Assembly: GCF_016786355.1 (NCBI RefSeq)
Contig: NZ_JADWYX010000103.1
Span: 1 to 33,646 of the forward strand
Source of the DNA: Frankia sp. AgB1.9
Lineage (GTDB): Bacteria; Actinomycetota; Actinomycetes; Frankiales; Frankiaceae
DNA: 33,646 nt
Reading direction: 5' to 3'
The notes beneath the pieces are model-generated. The model worked only from the letters and a program-made list of their open reading frames with translations. It was not told where the DNA came from and did no database searches. Position numbers and translations under genes: made by a program. Each line of letters opens with the position of its first letter. Positions within the stretch are counted from its first letter, which is position 1. Below, piece by piece: positions 16,519 to 24,730 of this stretch.

Positions 16519-18051
16519 TTAGCCGAGCAGGATGCGGTGGCGTAGGAGGGGGAATCCGGCGCGGCCGTGCATCTGGCGCATGATTCGTTTGGTTTTGGTG
16601 TTGACGCCTTCGGTTCCGCCGTTGTGGTGGGGCAGGGTGAGGGCGGCGGTGACGGCGGCGCGGTCGAAATCCAGGCCGCGGGTGAAGGCATGCAGGTGAG
16701 GCAGGTCGGCTTCGCGGGCGTTGGTGATCCATTCGGTCAGGCGGGCGGCGTTCTCGGGGCGGGGGTGCAAGAGGTCCGCGAAGCTGCGGACCAGGCCGGT
16801 GAGGTCGATCATCTCCGGGCAGGCGGTCGATAGCTCGTCGAGCCGAGCGCGCTGTGGGTCCGTGAGCGTGTCCGGTTTGGTGAGCAGGAGTCGGGCGACG
16901 GCGCGTGGGGAGATCGCGAGTCGGTCGGCCTCGACGCGTCCTTGGGTGATGTAGCGGGCGAGGAGGTTGAAGCTGCCCTGATATCCGAGGGTTTTGATCT
17001 CCTCGAAAAGGTGTGGGATCGGGATGGCCGGGTTCTCGGCGCGGCGGCGGCGCAGATGGTCACGGTAGGGGTCGACCAGGGTCGGACGGTATTTCGGGGC
17101 GCGGACCAGGCGTTCGGGTTCCGCGACGCGGGCGTAGCGTTTGACGGTGTTCAGGCCGATGTTGAGCCGCCTGGCGCATTCCAGCAGGCCGACGCCCTGG
17201 TTGAGCAGGCCGTGGACCTGGTGCCAGCGTTCGCGGGTCGTGCGGGCGAGCGGGCCGTCGTTCAACGGCGGGCCGTGCTTGGCCCAGCAGGCGCTGTGGG
17301 CGGCGACGTCTTTGCCGACGGCCTTGGCGAGGTTGTGCCAGATGTGCCAACGGTCGGCCACCTGCACAGCGCCGGGCAGGGCGCGACGGACCGCTTCGGC
17401 GTAGGCGCCGGAGCCGTCTCGACAGACGACCTCGACGCCGGCGTGGGCGCGCAGCCACACCTCGACCGCGTCCGCGCTACGCGATGGGATCACGTCGACG
17501 CGCCGTCTCGTCATCGCGTCGATCAAGACGGTGGCGTAACGGTGGCGTCGGCGCAACGCGAAGTCGTCCACGCCCAGCACCCGCGGCACGACAAGCGGCG
17601 GAACGGGCAGGCGCAGCAGGCAGCGCAGCGCGGTGTTGAACGACAAACAGATCGTCAGCGCCGACAGGACCCGGACGCCCGGACGGCCCGCTAACTCGCG
17701 GACCACCGACCCCACCACCCGAGCCAGTCGCCCAGTCCGGCGCTGGTAACGCTCCAGCACGTCGGGTACCTGCTCCCTAAACGTCTGCCGGCAGCCCCGC
17801 GTCGGGCACACCAGCCGACGAACCCTCACGACGACGACCACCCGATGCTCGTCGACCGGGAGGTCAGCCACCGTCCGAAGCTGATAGCCATGCACCCGTG
17901 AGGACACGTTCCCGCAGGTCGGACACGCCGCCGCCACCTCCGGGGTCCGAGCCCGCACACGAATCAGGTCGCCCTCAACGACCACATCCTCGATCACCAG
18001 CGGCGCAAGCCCCGAAAACGCCACCTTCACCAGACGATCCGCACCACACAT
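16519..18051 (-). CDS. ISL3-family transposase
   Basis: A 510-residue DDE transposase. An N-terminal zinc finger uses CPTCG (about 43) and CPTRGC (about 82). The catalytic triad is visible as Asp in VLGVDDFALRRR (about 160), Asp in CRDGSGAY (about 212) and Glu in GGTEGVNTKTKR (about 480). A helix-turn-helix insertion (LECARRLNIGLNTVKRYAR) lies between the second Asp and the Glu, normal for ISL3. The frame is intact from ATG 18051, so the element may still be mobile. Confidence 0.95.
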   Translation of the reverse strand: MCGADRLVKVAFSGLAPLVIEDVVVEGDLIRVRARTPEVAAACPTCGNVSSRVHGYQLRTVADLPVDEHRVVVVVRVRRLVCPTRGCRQTFREQVPDVLERYQRRTGRLARVVGSVVRELAGRPGVRVLSALTICLSFNTALRCLLRLPVPPLVVPRVLGVDDFALRRRHRYATVLIDAMTRRRVDVIPSRSADAVEVWLRAHAGVEVVCRDGSGAYAEAVRRALPGAVQVADRWHIWHNLAKAVGKDVAAHSACWAKHGPPLNDGPLARTTRERWHQVHGLLNQGVGLLECARRLNIGLNTVKRYARVAEPERLVRAPKYRPTLVDPYRDHLRRRRAENPAIPIPHLFEEIKTLGYQGSFNLLARYITQGRVEADRLAISPRAVARLLLTKPDTLTDPQRARLDELSTACPEMIDLTGLVRSFADLLHPRPENAARLTEWITNAREADLPHLHAFTRGLDFDRAAVTAALTLPHHNGGTEGVNTKTKRIMRQMHGRAGFPLLRHRILLG

Positions 18052-18123
18052 GACACATCGTGGCCGAACGAATCGGTCACCTCACGAACCCCGAGGACCG
18101 ACACCCGCACGGACCACAGAACG

Positions 18124-18148
18124 TCACCACCGAAAGTGGAACAGAGCC
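18124..18148. repeat. ISL3 right terminal inverted repeat
   Basis: Reads TCACCACCGAAAGTGGAACAGAGCC in the plus direction (given here as TCACCACCGAAAGTGGAACA plus GAGCC), the inverted partner of 16487-16511. Confidence 0.88.
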
Positions 18149-18165
18149 GATCTTGAAACAGGCCC
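18149..18165. mobile_element. Isolated IS end abutting ISL3
   Basis: GATCTTGAAACAGGCCC is the mirror of the IS left end GGGCCTGTTTCAAGATC at 33570. Orientation shows the element body once lay to the left, where ISL3 now sits. Only this terminal piece remains. Confidence 0.65.
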
Positions 18166-18628
18166 TGTCGAAGCGGTGCTCCTGGATGGAGAACCACCAG
18201 GCTCGGCACCGGTGGCCTGGCGTGACTCACGAAAGATCTGGGTTAGGGGCCGATCAGACGGTGCTCGACATCCGCAGTCGCATTGATGCGGGCGTCCAGA
18301 TCAGGCCGTGCGCCTTGGTAGTTCGCGGACGCGCCATCTGTGACGCTCGCGGCAGTCGCCGGGCTGGATCCCGGTCGAGTACACCTGCCGTGGAGAATTG
18401 CATGGCCGTCTACAGGCTGGCGACAATTGGTTTACGAGCCCGCACCAAATGATCTGGGAAGTGTCGTTGCGTTGCTCTGGCATAGTGGTCGGCTGGCCGA
18501 TCAGGCATGAACGAGCTGTGCGTAGTCGTTGCGTGCGGGACCTGGCCGCGGGCCGCCGCTCTTTCGCCCGCGCACCGTCCCACGGGCGGCGACCCGTCCC
18601 GGTGGCCACAGTCCACGGCCCGACTGGC
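18166..18628. other. No supported gene
   Basis: Between the IS end and an IS6-type relic. Short frames without domains. The right part (about 18530-18628) may be frameshifted IS6 transposase sequence, since the relic begins directly after it. Confidence 0.35.
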
Positions 18629-18840
18629 CAAGGGTTCTCGACGATCAGCTGCCCTGCCACACCCACATCGAGACCCGCTACGCGACCAACATGATCGAAG
18701 CCGATCACGGCCGGTTCAAGGCACGCCCGCGGCCCACGCGCGGGGCTGAAGCTGTCCCGTCGAGAATGATATCTGCCCTGCTCAGCATGGTTGCAGCCGT
18801 GGCTGATGGGCAGATTGGCCAGGAGTTTACGTCCCCATAG
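18629..18840 (+). pseudogene. IS6-family transposase, C-terminal relic
   Basis: The plus strand reads VLDDQLPCHTHIETRYATNM then IEADHGRFKARPRPTRGAE. IS6/IS26-type transposases carry R-Y-x-N-N-x-I-E-x-D-H-x-R-x-K-x-R around the catalytic Glu, followed by M-R-G. Glu and the DHGR motif are preserved. The N-terminal HTH and the two catalytic Asp regions are missing, so it is not functional. Confidence 0.75.
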
Positions 18841-19280
18841 CCGCAGCATCTTGGGGCCAGCCCACACGGCGGTCGTCACGATCCGTATCGGCGGCGAGAA
18901 TGGGCGTCGCTCTGCCGAAAGGCGTGGACCTACGCCCGGGCCTCCCGCCACCCAGCGCCAATTCTGACCCGCCGAAGGGTGGGTCATGTCACACGATGGA
19001 CCGATCGGTCAACGTTGGATCCATCGGGCGTGCGCCGGCGCATTAGGAGCGCGGACGCGTTTTCGTCGTGTCTTCGGCCTGCTATAGCGTCACACCTGTT
19101 CCGGAGAGACATCAGAAACGCCGTGTCCAAACACTGAGCAAGGTGGCCGCGTGCCCAGTCAGAACATCACCGTCGGTCTCTCGTCGGCGCGGCGGTCTCT
19201 CCGTGGGCCGCGCCCGTGACTCGTCTCCCCATCCCCGTCGGTCACCGACACACGCCCACGATCAGACCAAGGTTCTGCGA
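18841..19280. other. Upstream region of the conservon
   Basis: About 440 bases. It should hold the conservon promoter. A long in-frame extension upstream of cvnA exists from 19068, but it is Arg/Ser-rich without domain character and is not counted as coding. AAGGT at about 19269 is the likely ribosome binding site for the ATG at 19281. No clear hexamer pair can be assigned. Confidence 0.4.
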
Positions 19281-20783
19281 ATGATGCGCAAGCGACCACC
19301 GCCTCGTGGCTCGCAAGGCGACCCCTCCGTCGTCTTCGAGGCCCTGGTACCAGCAGCCCTGACCGCGCTCTGTACGGCGGCCGCGATCCTCCTCGTCACC
19401 CCGCAGGCCCGGCGCGCCGTCGCCGTGTGCGGCCTCGCCGCGGTGATCGCGGTCGGCTTGGCAGGCGCCGAGATTCGCCGCCGCCACCGGCGCGAGATCG
19501 TCGAGATGCGCCGTCGGCAGGCCGCCACCGAGCAGGAACTCGTGCGCCGCCTGGAGCTGCAGGAGGCCGAGACCCACCGCCTCGCCGTCGAGGTGCTGCC
19601 CGCCGCGATCAGCCGGCTGCACCGCGGCGATTCGGTCGAGGAGGCGCTGTCCGGCTCGAGCCAGTCGCCCGCCCTCGGCGTAGCCTTCATCAAGGCGCAC
19701 GACGACGTGGTCCGCTCGGTCCTCGACGCGGTCAAGGCGGAAGAGGACCTACGGGACTCCGCGCAGCGCGCGTTCGTCAACGTCGCCCGCCGCGTCCAGG
19801 CCATCGTGCACCAGCAGTTCCAGGATCTGCGCGAGATGGAGGAGCGGCACGGCGGCAGCCCTGACGTTTTCGACGACCTGCTCCGCCTCGACCACGGCAC
19901 CGCGCTGATCGGTCGGCTCGCCGACTCGCTCGCCGTGCTCGGTGGGTCCCGCCCCGGCCGGCAGTGGCAGCATCCGGTGCCGCTGTTCAACGTGTTGCGC
20001 GGCGCGATGTCCCGGATCACCGACTACCAGCGCGTCGAACTGCACTCGGTGGTCGAGGTCGCCATCTCGGGACCCACCGTCGAACCGCTCATCCATGCGC
20101 TCGCCGAGCTGCTGGACAACGCCACCCGGTACTCGCCGCCGCGGACCCGCGTGCACATGACCGCGGTCGAGGTGCAGTCCGGGATCGCGGTCGAGATCGA
20201 GGACGGCGGCGTCGGCCTCGGTGAGGAGGCGCGGCTGCGCGCCGAGCGGGTTCTCGCCGAGGTCCGGTCGGGCCTCGACCTCGTCGACCTCGGCGAGAAT
20301 CCCCACCTTGGCCTGTCCGTGGTCGGACGGCTCGCGCAGACCCACCGTTTCCAGGTCTCGCTACGGCCCTCGGCGTACGGCGGCGTGCGCGCCGTACTGA
20401 TCATCCCGAGCGAGCTGGCGACTGCCGTGCCGCCGTCCGCGGCCACACCGGGTGCCGCGGTCATGGCGAACCCGAACAAGCCGATGTCCGCCATCGCCCT
20501 GCAGCCGGAGGAGCCGCGAAACATCGAGATCAACGTCAACGGCCTGCCGCAGCGCAGGCGTAGCGCCACCGCCCCGCTCGGCGCAGGCAGGAACCAGCAG
20601 AGCCTCACCGCGCCGCAGGCCGCCGACCCGTCCCCGGCCGTGTCGAGTGACGCGTCCGCTCCCGCCGCGCCGCCCCCGCCGCCGGGACTGTGGCTCGCCG
20701 CGTTCCAGAACGCGGTTTCCGGCGAGATCACGAGCACCACGCACGCCCTGACTGACGACGCGTCGAGCAAGGAAGGCGAGTAG
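19281..20783 (+). CDS. cvnA: Conservon sensor histidine-kinase-like protein CvnA
   Basis: A 500-residue protein from ATG 19281. Two hydrophobic segments (about 20-38 and 45-63) anchor it in the membrane. A Glu/Arg-rich coiled coil follows (EIVEMRRRQAATEQELVRRL), then a dimerisation region with LLRLDHGTALIGRLADSLAV and a HATPase domain: N box ELLDNATRYSPP and G1 box EDGGVGLGEEARLR, with NPHLGLSVVGRLA. The last ~130 residues are Pro/Ala-rich and probably disordered. In Streptomyces conservons this protein associates with CvnB-D in a membrane complex, in a manner likened to a G-protein-coupled receptor system. The stop is 3 bases before cvnB. Confidence 0.9.
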   Translation: MMRKRPPPRGSQGDPSVVFEALVPAALTALCTAAAILLVTPQARRAVAVCGLAAVIAVGLAGAEIRRRHRREIVEMRRRQAATEQELVRRLELQEAETHRLAVEVLPAAISRLHRGDSVEEALSGSSQSPALGVAFIKAHDDVVRSVLDAVKAEEDLRDSAQRAFVNVARRVQAIVHQQFQDLREMEERHGGSPDVFDDLLRLDHGTALIGRLADSLAVLGGSRPGRQWQHPVPLFNVLRGAMSRITDYQRVELHSVVEVAISGPTVEPLIHALAELLDNATRYSPPRTRVHMTAVEVQSGIAVEIEDGGVGLGEEARLRAERVLAEVRSGLDLVDLGENPHLGLSVVGRLAQTHRFQVSLRPSAYGGVRAVLIIPSELATAVPPSAATPGAAVMANPNKPMSAIALQPEEPRNIEINVNGLPQRRRSATAPLGAGRNQQSLTAPQAADPSPAVSSDASAPAAPPPPPGLWLAAFQNAVSGEITSTTHALTDDASSKEGE

Positions 20784-20786
20784 CCG

Positions 20787-21200
20787 ATGGACCACCTGCA
20801 GCCCAGCATGGACTGGATGCTCAAGGACCTTGTGGAGAGCGTGCCGGGAACCCGGCATGTCATCGTCCTGACCGCGGACGGCCTGCGGATGGCCCAGTAC
20901 GACACCGATGTCGACACCGCCGACCGCCTCGCGGCCGCGTGCGCCGGCCTGCAGAGCCTGTCTGCCGCCGTCGCCGCCGAGTTCCCTAAGGGGGACAAGC
21001 GGATGCGGCTCGTGGTGATCGAGGCGGGAGGCGGGTTCTTCTACCTCATGGCGGCCGGCGCGCGCGCCTACCTCGCGGTGCTGGCCGACGAAGGCGTGGA
21101 CGCGGGGCTGATGGGGCAGCAGATGCGCAGTCTCGTCGCACGCATCGGTGAGCACCTCACCAGTCCGCCTCGGATGGAGGAGGAGAGGACGGCCGGGTGA
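20787..21200 (+). CDS. cvnB: Roadblock/LC7 domain protein CvnB
   Basis: A 137-residue roadblock/LC7 protein: LDWMLKDLVESVPGTRHVIV-like start (MDWMLKDLVESVPGTRHVIV), TADGLRMAQYD and a C-terminal GAGARAYLAVLADEG-type strand with MGQQMRSLVARIGEHL helix. Such proteins dimerise and regulate small GTPases; the partner here is very probably CvnD. GTGA at 21197-21200 overlaps the cvnC start, so the genes are translationally coupled. Confidence 0.93.
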   Translation: MDHLQPSMDWMLKDLVESVPGTRHVIVLTADGLRMAQYDTDVDTADRLAAACAGLQSLSAAVAAEFPKGDKRMRLVVIEAGGGFFYLMAAGARAYLAVLADEGVDAGLMGQQMRSLVARIGEHLTSPPRMEEERTAG

Positions 21201-21571
21201 CCCCGTCCCCGACCAACGACGCGTCCTCCTCCTGGGAACTGAGCGGCCCCGAGCGCCTGTACGTCATCACCGGCGGGCGCGGCACTTCGGGCCGCCGGGC
21301 CGACGTCGACCTGGTCACCCTCGTCGTGGCCCGGGCCGCGGCCCGGCCGGAGATGCAGCCGGAACACGCGTCCATCCTGCGCATGTGCCACTACCCCCTG
21401 TCCGTAGCGGAGATCTCGGCGTACCTCAGGCTGCCGTTCAGCGTGGTCACCATCCTGATCTCCGACCTGCTCGCGGACTCGTCCGTCGAGGTGCGCGCCA
21501 CGGTGCACACCGCCGGAATCCCCGATCGCGAACTGCTCGAGGCGGTGATGTATGGACTCCAGAAGCTCTGA
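21197..21571 (+). CDS. cvnC: DUF742 protein CvnC
   Basis: A 124-residue DUF742 protein starting with GTG inside the cvnB stop. An N-terminal disordered segment leads to RLYVITGGRGTSG and VDLVTLVVAR, then a winged-helix-like core HYPLSVAEISAYLRLPFSVV then TILISDLLADSSVEVRA. It is the third component of conservon complexes; DNA or protein binding is inferred from the fold. Overlaps cvnD by 20 bases. Confidence 0.92.
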   Translation: MTPSPTNDASSSWELSGPERLYVITGGRGTSGRRADVDLVTLVVARAAARPEMQPEHASILRMCHYPLSVAEISAYLRLPFSVVTILISDLLADSSVEVRATVHTAGIPDRELLEAVMYGLQKL

Positions 21572-22202
21572 GCCGGCACCCGGACCGGCGCGCGAGGACG
21601 CGCTGCCCGCTTCGACCGCCACCGCCGTCAAGATCGTCGTGGTCGGCGGGTTCGGCGTCGGCAAGACGACCATGGTCGGCTCCGTCAGCGAGATCAGACC
21701 GCTGACGACCGAGGAAACGATGACCGAGGTCAGCGTCGGCGTGGACGACGTCCGCGGGGTCGAGCAGAAGAACGCGACCACCGTGGCCATGGACTTCGGC
21801 CGGATCAGCATCAACTCCGAGCTGGTGCTCTACCTGTTCGGCACGCCCGGCCAACAGCGCTTCTGGTTCCTGTGGGCCGGCCTGTTCGAGGGAGCCCTTG
21901 GCGCGGTCGTGCTGGTCGACACCCGGCGGCTCGAGGCGAGCTTCGACGTCATCGGGCGGCTCGAGGCCGGCGGCGTGCCGTTCATCGTGGCCGTCAACGG
22001 CTTTCCGGACGCCCCGATCCACCCGCTGGACGAGGTGCGCGCCGCGCTGGACCTGCCGGCCGCCGTGCCGGTCGTCGCGTGCGACGCGCGCAGCCGGGCC
22101 TCGAGCAGGGACACCCTGCTGGCCCTCATGCGCTACCTGTACTGGCTGTCCACCCATTCCGCGGCCCCGGTGGCCGCCTCGGCCGCCACGGAGCAGACGT
22201 GA
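21552..22202 (+). CDS. cvnD: Conservon GTPase-like ATP/GTP-binding protein CvnD
   Basis: A 216-residue small GTPase-like protein. P loop GGFGVGKTTMVGSVSEI at about 34-50; switch-II region LFGTPGQQRFWFLW at about 94-107; VAVNGF replaces the NKxD base-recognition loop, as is usual for this family. CvnB would serve as its roadblock partner. The stop TGA overlaps the GTG start of the P450 (GTGA), so all five conservon genes form one coupled operon. Confidence 0.93.
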   Translation: MDSRSSEPAPGPAREDALPASTATAVKIVVVGGFGVGKTTMVGSVSEIRPLTTEETMTEVSVGVDDVRGVEQKNATTVAMDFGRISINSELVLYLFGTPGQQRFWFLWAGLFEGALGAVVLVDTRRLEASFDVIGRLEAGGVPFIVAVNGFPDAPIHPLDEVRAALDLPAAVPVVACDARSRASSRDTLLALMRYLYWLSTHSAAPVAASAATEQT

Positions 22203-23668
22203 CGACATCGATTTCCGAATCAGGTGCGGAACCAGGCGCTGCGAACCCACCGCCGGAGTGCCCGGCGCACGCGGCCTTCGCGCAGGGTGCCGCGCTGACC
22301 GCGCTCTCCGGCGCGGAGGCACAGCACGATCCCCGCGCGGTCTACGAGAAGCTCCGCGCGGAACACGGCGGAATCGCCCCGGTGGAGCTCGAAGGCGGCG
22401 TCCCGGCCTGGCTGGTGCTCGGCTACCGGGAGAACATGGAGGTGGCGCGCACCCCGAGGCGGTTCACCCGGGACGCCCGGCTCTGGCGGGAATGGACCGA
22501 GGGCAGGATCGCCGCGGACGACCCACTGCTTCAGCTCATCGGATGGCGTCCAGACGTCGTGTCCTACGACGGCGAGGAGCACCAGCGGCTGCGCGCCGCG
22601 GTCAACGAGTGCCTGGCCAGGTTCGACCGGCACGGCACCCGGCGGCACGTGCAGCGCTACGCGCACCAGCTGATCGACGGCTTTGTCGAGGACGGCCGCG
22701 CGGACCTGGTAACCCAGTTCGCTGTGTACCTGCCGATGCTCGTGCTGAGCCGGCTGGTCGGCCTGAGCGAGGAGCACGGCCCGAAACTGGTCGAGGCCAT
22801 CGTCGGCATGGTCAGCGGCGGCGAAGAGGCGTACGCGCACAACCAGTACATCATCAGCACCCTGCGGTCGCTGACCGAGGAGCGGCGCAGGGCCCCCGCA
22901 CACGACCTGGCGTCCTGGTTCGTTCAGCACCCCTCGGGGCTGAACGACGAGGAGGTGCTCAACCACCTGCGCCTCGTGATCGTGCTGGGCTACGAGGCCA
23001 CGACGAACCTGGTCTCGAACACGCTGCGGATGGTGCTGACCGACCCTCGCTTCCGCGCGTCGCTCGCCGGTGGGCTCATGACGCTGCCGGACGCGGTCGA
23101 GCAGATGCTGTGGGATGATCCGCCGCTGCTGGTCTGCCCGGCCCGGTTCGCCACCCACGACCTGCAGTTCGCCGGCAAGGAGATCCGCGCGGGCGACATG
23201 CTGCTGCTCGGCATCGCGGCGGGCAACGTGGATCCGGAGATCCGTCCAGATCTCGACGCGCCGATGCACGGCAACCGCTCGCACCTGGCGTTCAGCTGGG
23301 GCCCACACGAGTGCTCGGGACAGGAGATCGCCCGCGCCATCACCGACACGGGCGTCGACGTGCTGCTCAACCGGCTGCCCGACCTGCGTCTCACGGTGCC
23401 GCAGGACCAGCTGACCTGGACCGCCTCGACCTGGTCCCGACACCTTGACGCGCTCCCGGTCACGTTCGCCCCGCAGCGCCGCCGCGCCCCGCAGCGCCGC
23501 CGCGCCCCGCAGTCTGCGCCAGCTGCCCCGACCGCCTCCGCCCCGGTCGAGCCGAGCGCCGCGAAAGCCGCTCTGGCGGCGGTGGCCGAGGCCGACGCGC
23601 AGGCGAAGGCGCACTCCCGCGGTGGCTTCAGGGCCGCGCTGGTCGGCCTGTTCCGCCGTCGGCGCTAA
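22199..23668 (+). CDS. Cytochrome P450, CYP157-like, without ExxR
   Basis: A 489-residue P450 from GTG 22199. The I helix has VLGYEATTNLVSN (normally A/G-G-x-E/D-T), the heme-binding loop is FSWGPHECSGQEIA with Cys372, and the K helix, where ExxR is expected, reads AVEQMLWDDPP (Glu301 to Trp305). CYP157C1 of Streptomyces coelicolor, also in a conservon, is known for E-Q-S-L-W at this place. The C-terminal ~60 residues beyond the P450 fold are Ala/Arg-rich and include a duplicated QRRRAP. Substrate is unknown; a role in the output of the conservon is inferred. Confidence 0.9.
   Translation: MTTSISESGAEPGAANPPPECPAHAAFAQGAALTALSGAEAQHDPRAVYEKLRAEHGGIAPVELEGGVPAWLVLGYRENMEVARTPRRFTRDARLWREWTEGRIAADDPLLQLIGWRPDVVSYDGEEHQRLRAAVNECLARFDRHGTRRHVQRYAHQLIDGFVEDGRADLVTQFAVYLPMLVLSRLVGLSEEHGPKLVEAIVGMVSGGEEAYAHNQYIISTLRSLTEERRRAPAHDLASWFVQHPSGLNDEEVLNHLRLVIVLGYEATTNLVSNTLRMVLTDPRFRASLAGGLMTLPDAVEQMLWDDPPLLVCPARFATHDLQFAGKEIRAGDMLLLGIAAGNVDPEIRPDLDAPMHGNRSHLAFSWGPHECSGQEIARAITDTGVDVLLNRLPDLRLTVPQDQLTWTASTWSRHLDALPVTFAPQRRRAPQRRRAPQSAPAAPTASAPVEPSAAKAALAAVAEADAQAKAHSRGGFRAALVGLFRRRR
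23471..23506 (+). repeat. 18-bp tandem duplication in the P450 tail
   Basis: CCGCAGCGCCGCCGCGCC occurs twice in a row and a third copy begins. It encodes two PQRRRA units outside the catalytic fold. Confidence 0.8.
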
Positions 23669-23695
23669 AGGTTGGCGGTCGGCTGACGTACCACC

Positions 23696-23730
23696 GAGTG
23701 GCGCCCGGGAGCGATGCCCGGGCGCCACTC
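23696..23730. terminator. Bidirectional terminator, perfect 14-bp stem
   Basis: GAGTGGCGCCCGGG (23696-23709) pairs with CCCGGGCGCCACTC (23717-23730), loop AGCGATG, followed by TTTCG. It lies between the convergent P450 and terpene synthase genes and serves both. Confidence 0.88.
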
Positions 23731-23749
23731 TTTCGTCTCCGACGCGCCG

Positions 23750-24730
23750 TCAGGCCGCCTGCGGGGAGGTCAGCATGCGGGAGATCTCCTCACGCGGCGG
23801 ATCCGTGTCCATCAACAACTCGTTGGCGGCGGCCCACGCCTGGTAACCCCAGTTCCAGTCGTCGGCGATCCTCGCACCCATCCGAGCCTGGGCGCGTTCC
23901 GCGTCGGTGAACTGCAGCAGGTCGCAGGCCGCGTCAAGGCGCTGCTTCGTGGTGTGTATGGACTGGTCGAGCGTCCGCATCTCGTACTCGCATCGGGCTC
24001 GCGCCTCCTGCCAGTCACAGCCCTTCTGCTCGCGGATGATCGTGATCAGGTTGCGCGGGTCGTCACGCTTCGCGTCGCGGACCGAGGAGTACACGTCGTT
24101 GCAGTACACGATGATGTCGCTGGCCAACCTGCGCAGCAGGCGCAACTGGGTGCAGTGGTGGATGTGCGGCGCCAGGTAGGTGAAGTTCATCTTCTCGCCG
24201 AGCACCAGGCACAGCGGCACCGCGCCGTTTCCCTGGCGTAGTTCGAGGTATTCCTCGACCGTCGTGTTCATGCGCCGATCCCGCATCGCCGCATAAGCGG
24301 CCTGCGTGTTGAAGTACCACTCCCAGTGCTCGCTCGCCCGAGCCACCCACTGGTCCGGCGAGCCGACGATCTGCCTGGTCCATAGGTCATGGAAGATCAT
24401 CCCCACGGGGGACGTCGCGGATCTCCCGTAGAGAATCCCGGTGAGCTCCGCACTGATGACGTTGATGCGGCTGATCTCCGCCGCCAGGTCGTCGGTGAAG
24501 TCGTCGTAGATCCGGAAGAAGGCATGGATGTCGTAGGCGAGTTCCAACTCCGGCAGCGGGGCCAGCGGGTACACCCAGCCCGATAGCGTGGCATACCTCT
24601 CGGCCCGGGGTGTGTGGACCTGGAAGCGGGTGAGCCATGCGGCGGTGTGCGCCAGGGCTTCGGCGGCGTTCTTGTTCGGCTGCCAGGAGCGCGCACCTTC
24701 GTGCACTGTGAGGATCTGCTCGCCATTCAT
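23750..24730 (-). CDS. Class I terpene synthase
   Basis: A 326-residue protein, normal size for bacterial terpene cyclases. The Asp-rich metal motif is DDFTD at 76-80. The second metal motif reads NDVYSSVRD at 211-219: Asn211 and Ser215 fit the NSE triad but the last position is Asp219, not Glu. The effector-type Arg165 is in YLELRQGNGA. The usual C-terminal R-Y pair is not evident (WGYQAW). It should cyclise a linear prenyl diphosphate in the cytoplasm; the product cannot be told. ATG 24730 is chosen because AAGGA precedes it closely; a GTG at 24769 is possible. It is convergent with the conservon P450, a possible tailoring partner. Confidence 0.88.
   Translation of the reverse strand: MNGEQILTVHEGARSWQPNKNAAEALAHTAAWLTRFQVHTPRAERYATLSGWVYPLAPLPELELAYDIHAFFRIYDDFTDDLAAEISRINVISAELTGILYGRSATSPVGMIFHDLWTRQIVGSPDQWVARASEHWEWYFNTQAAYAAMRDRRMNTTVEEYLELRQGNGAVPLCLVLGEKMNFTYLAPHIHHCTQLRLLRRLASDIIVYCNDVYSSVRDAKRDDPRNLITIIREQKGCDWQEARARCEYEMRTLDQSIHTTKQRLDAACDLLQFTDAERAQARMGARIADDWNWGYQAWAAANELLMDTDPPREEISRMLTSPQAA

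Larger units (their letters stand above)
16487..18148 (-). mobile_element. Complete ISL3-family insertion sequence (1662 bp)
   Basis: The left end GGCTCTGTTGCACTTTCGGT (16487) matches the inverted right end (18148 reading leftwards GGCTCTGTTCCACTTTCGGT) with one mismatch across about 25 bases. A full-length ISL3 transposase lies inside. The flanks are TCGGTAAC on the left and GATCTTGA on the right, so the 8-bp target duplication expected of this family is absent. Confidence 0.9.

Noticed and set aside
19068..19280. N-terminal extension of CvnA from 19068
   Set aside because: The added ~71 residues are Arg/Ser/Pro-rich without family similarity, whereas ATG 19281 has a ribosome binding site and begins just before the membrane segment.
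21872..22198. Long P450 frame beginning inside cvnD
   Set aside because: It is the shadow of cvnD in another frame; the P450 similarity begins after GTG 22199, which overlaps the cvnD stop.
22220..23728. 502-residue minus-strand frame opposite the P450
   Set aside because: It is an antisense shadow caused by high GC third positions; it has no domain and opposes a clear P450.
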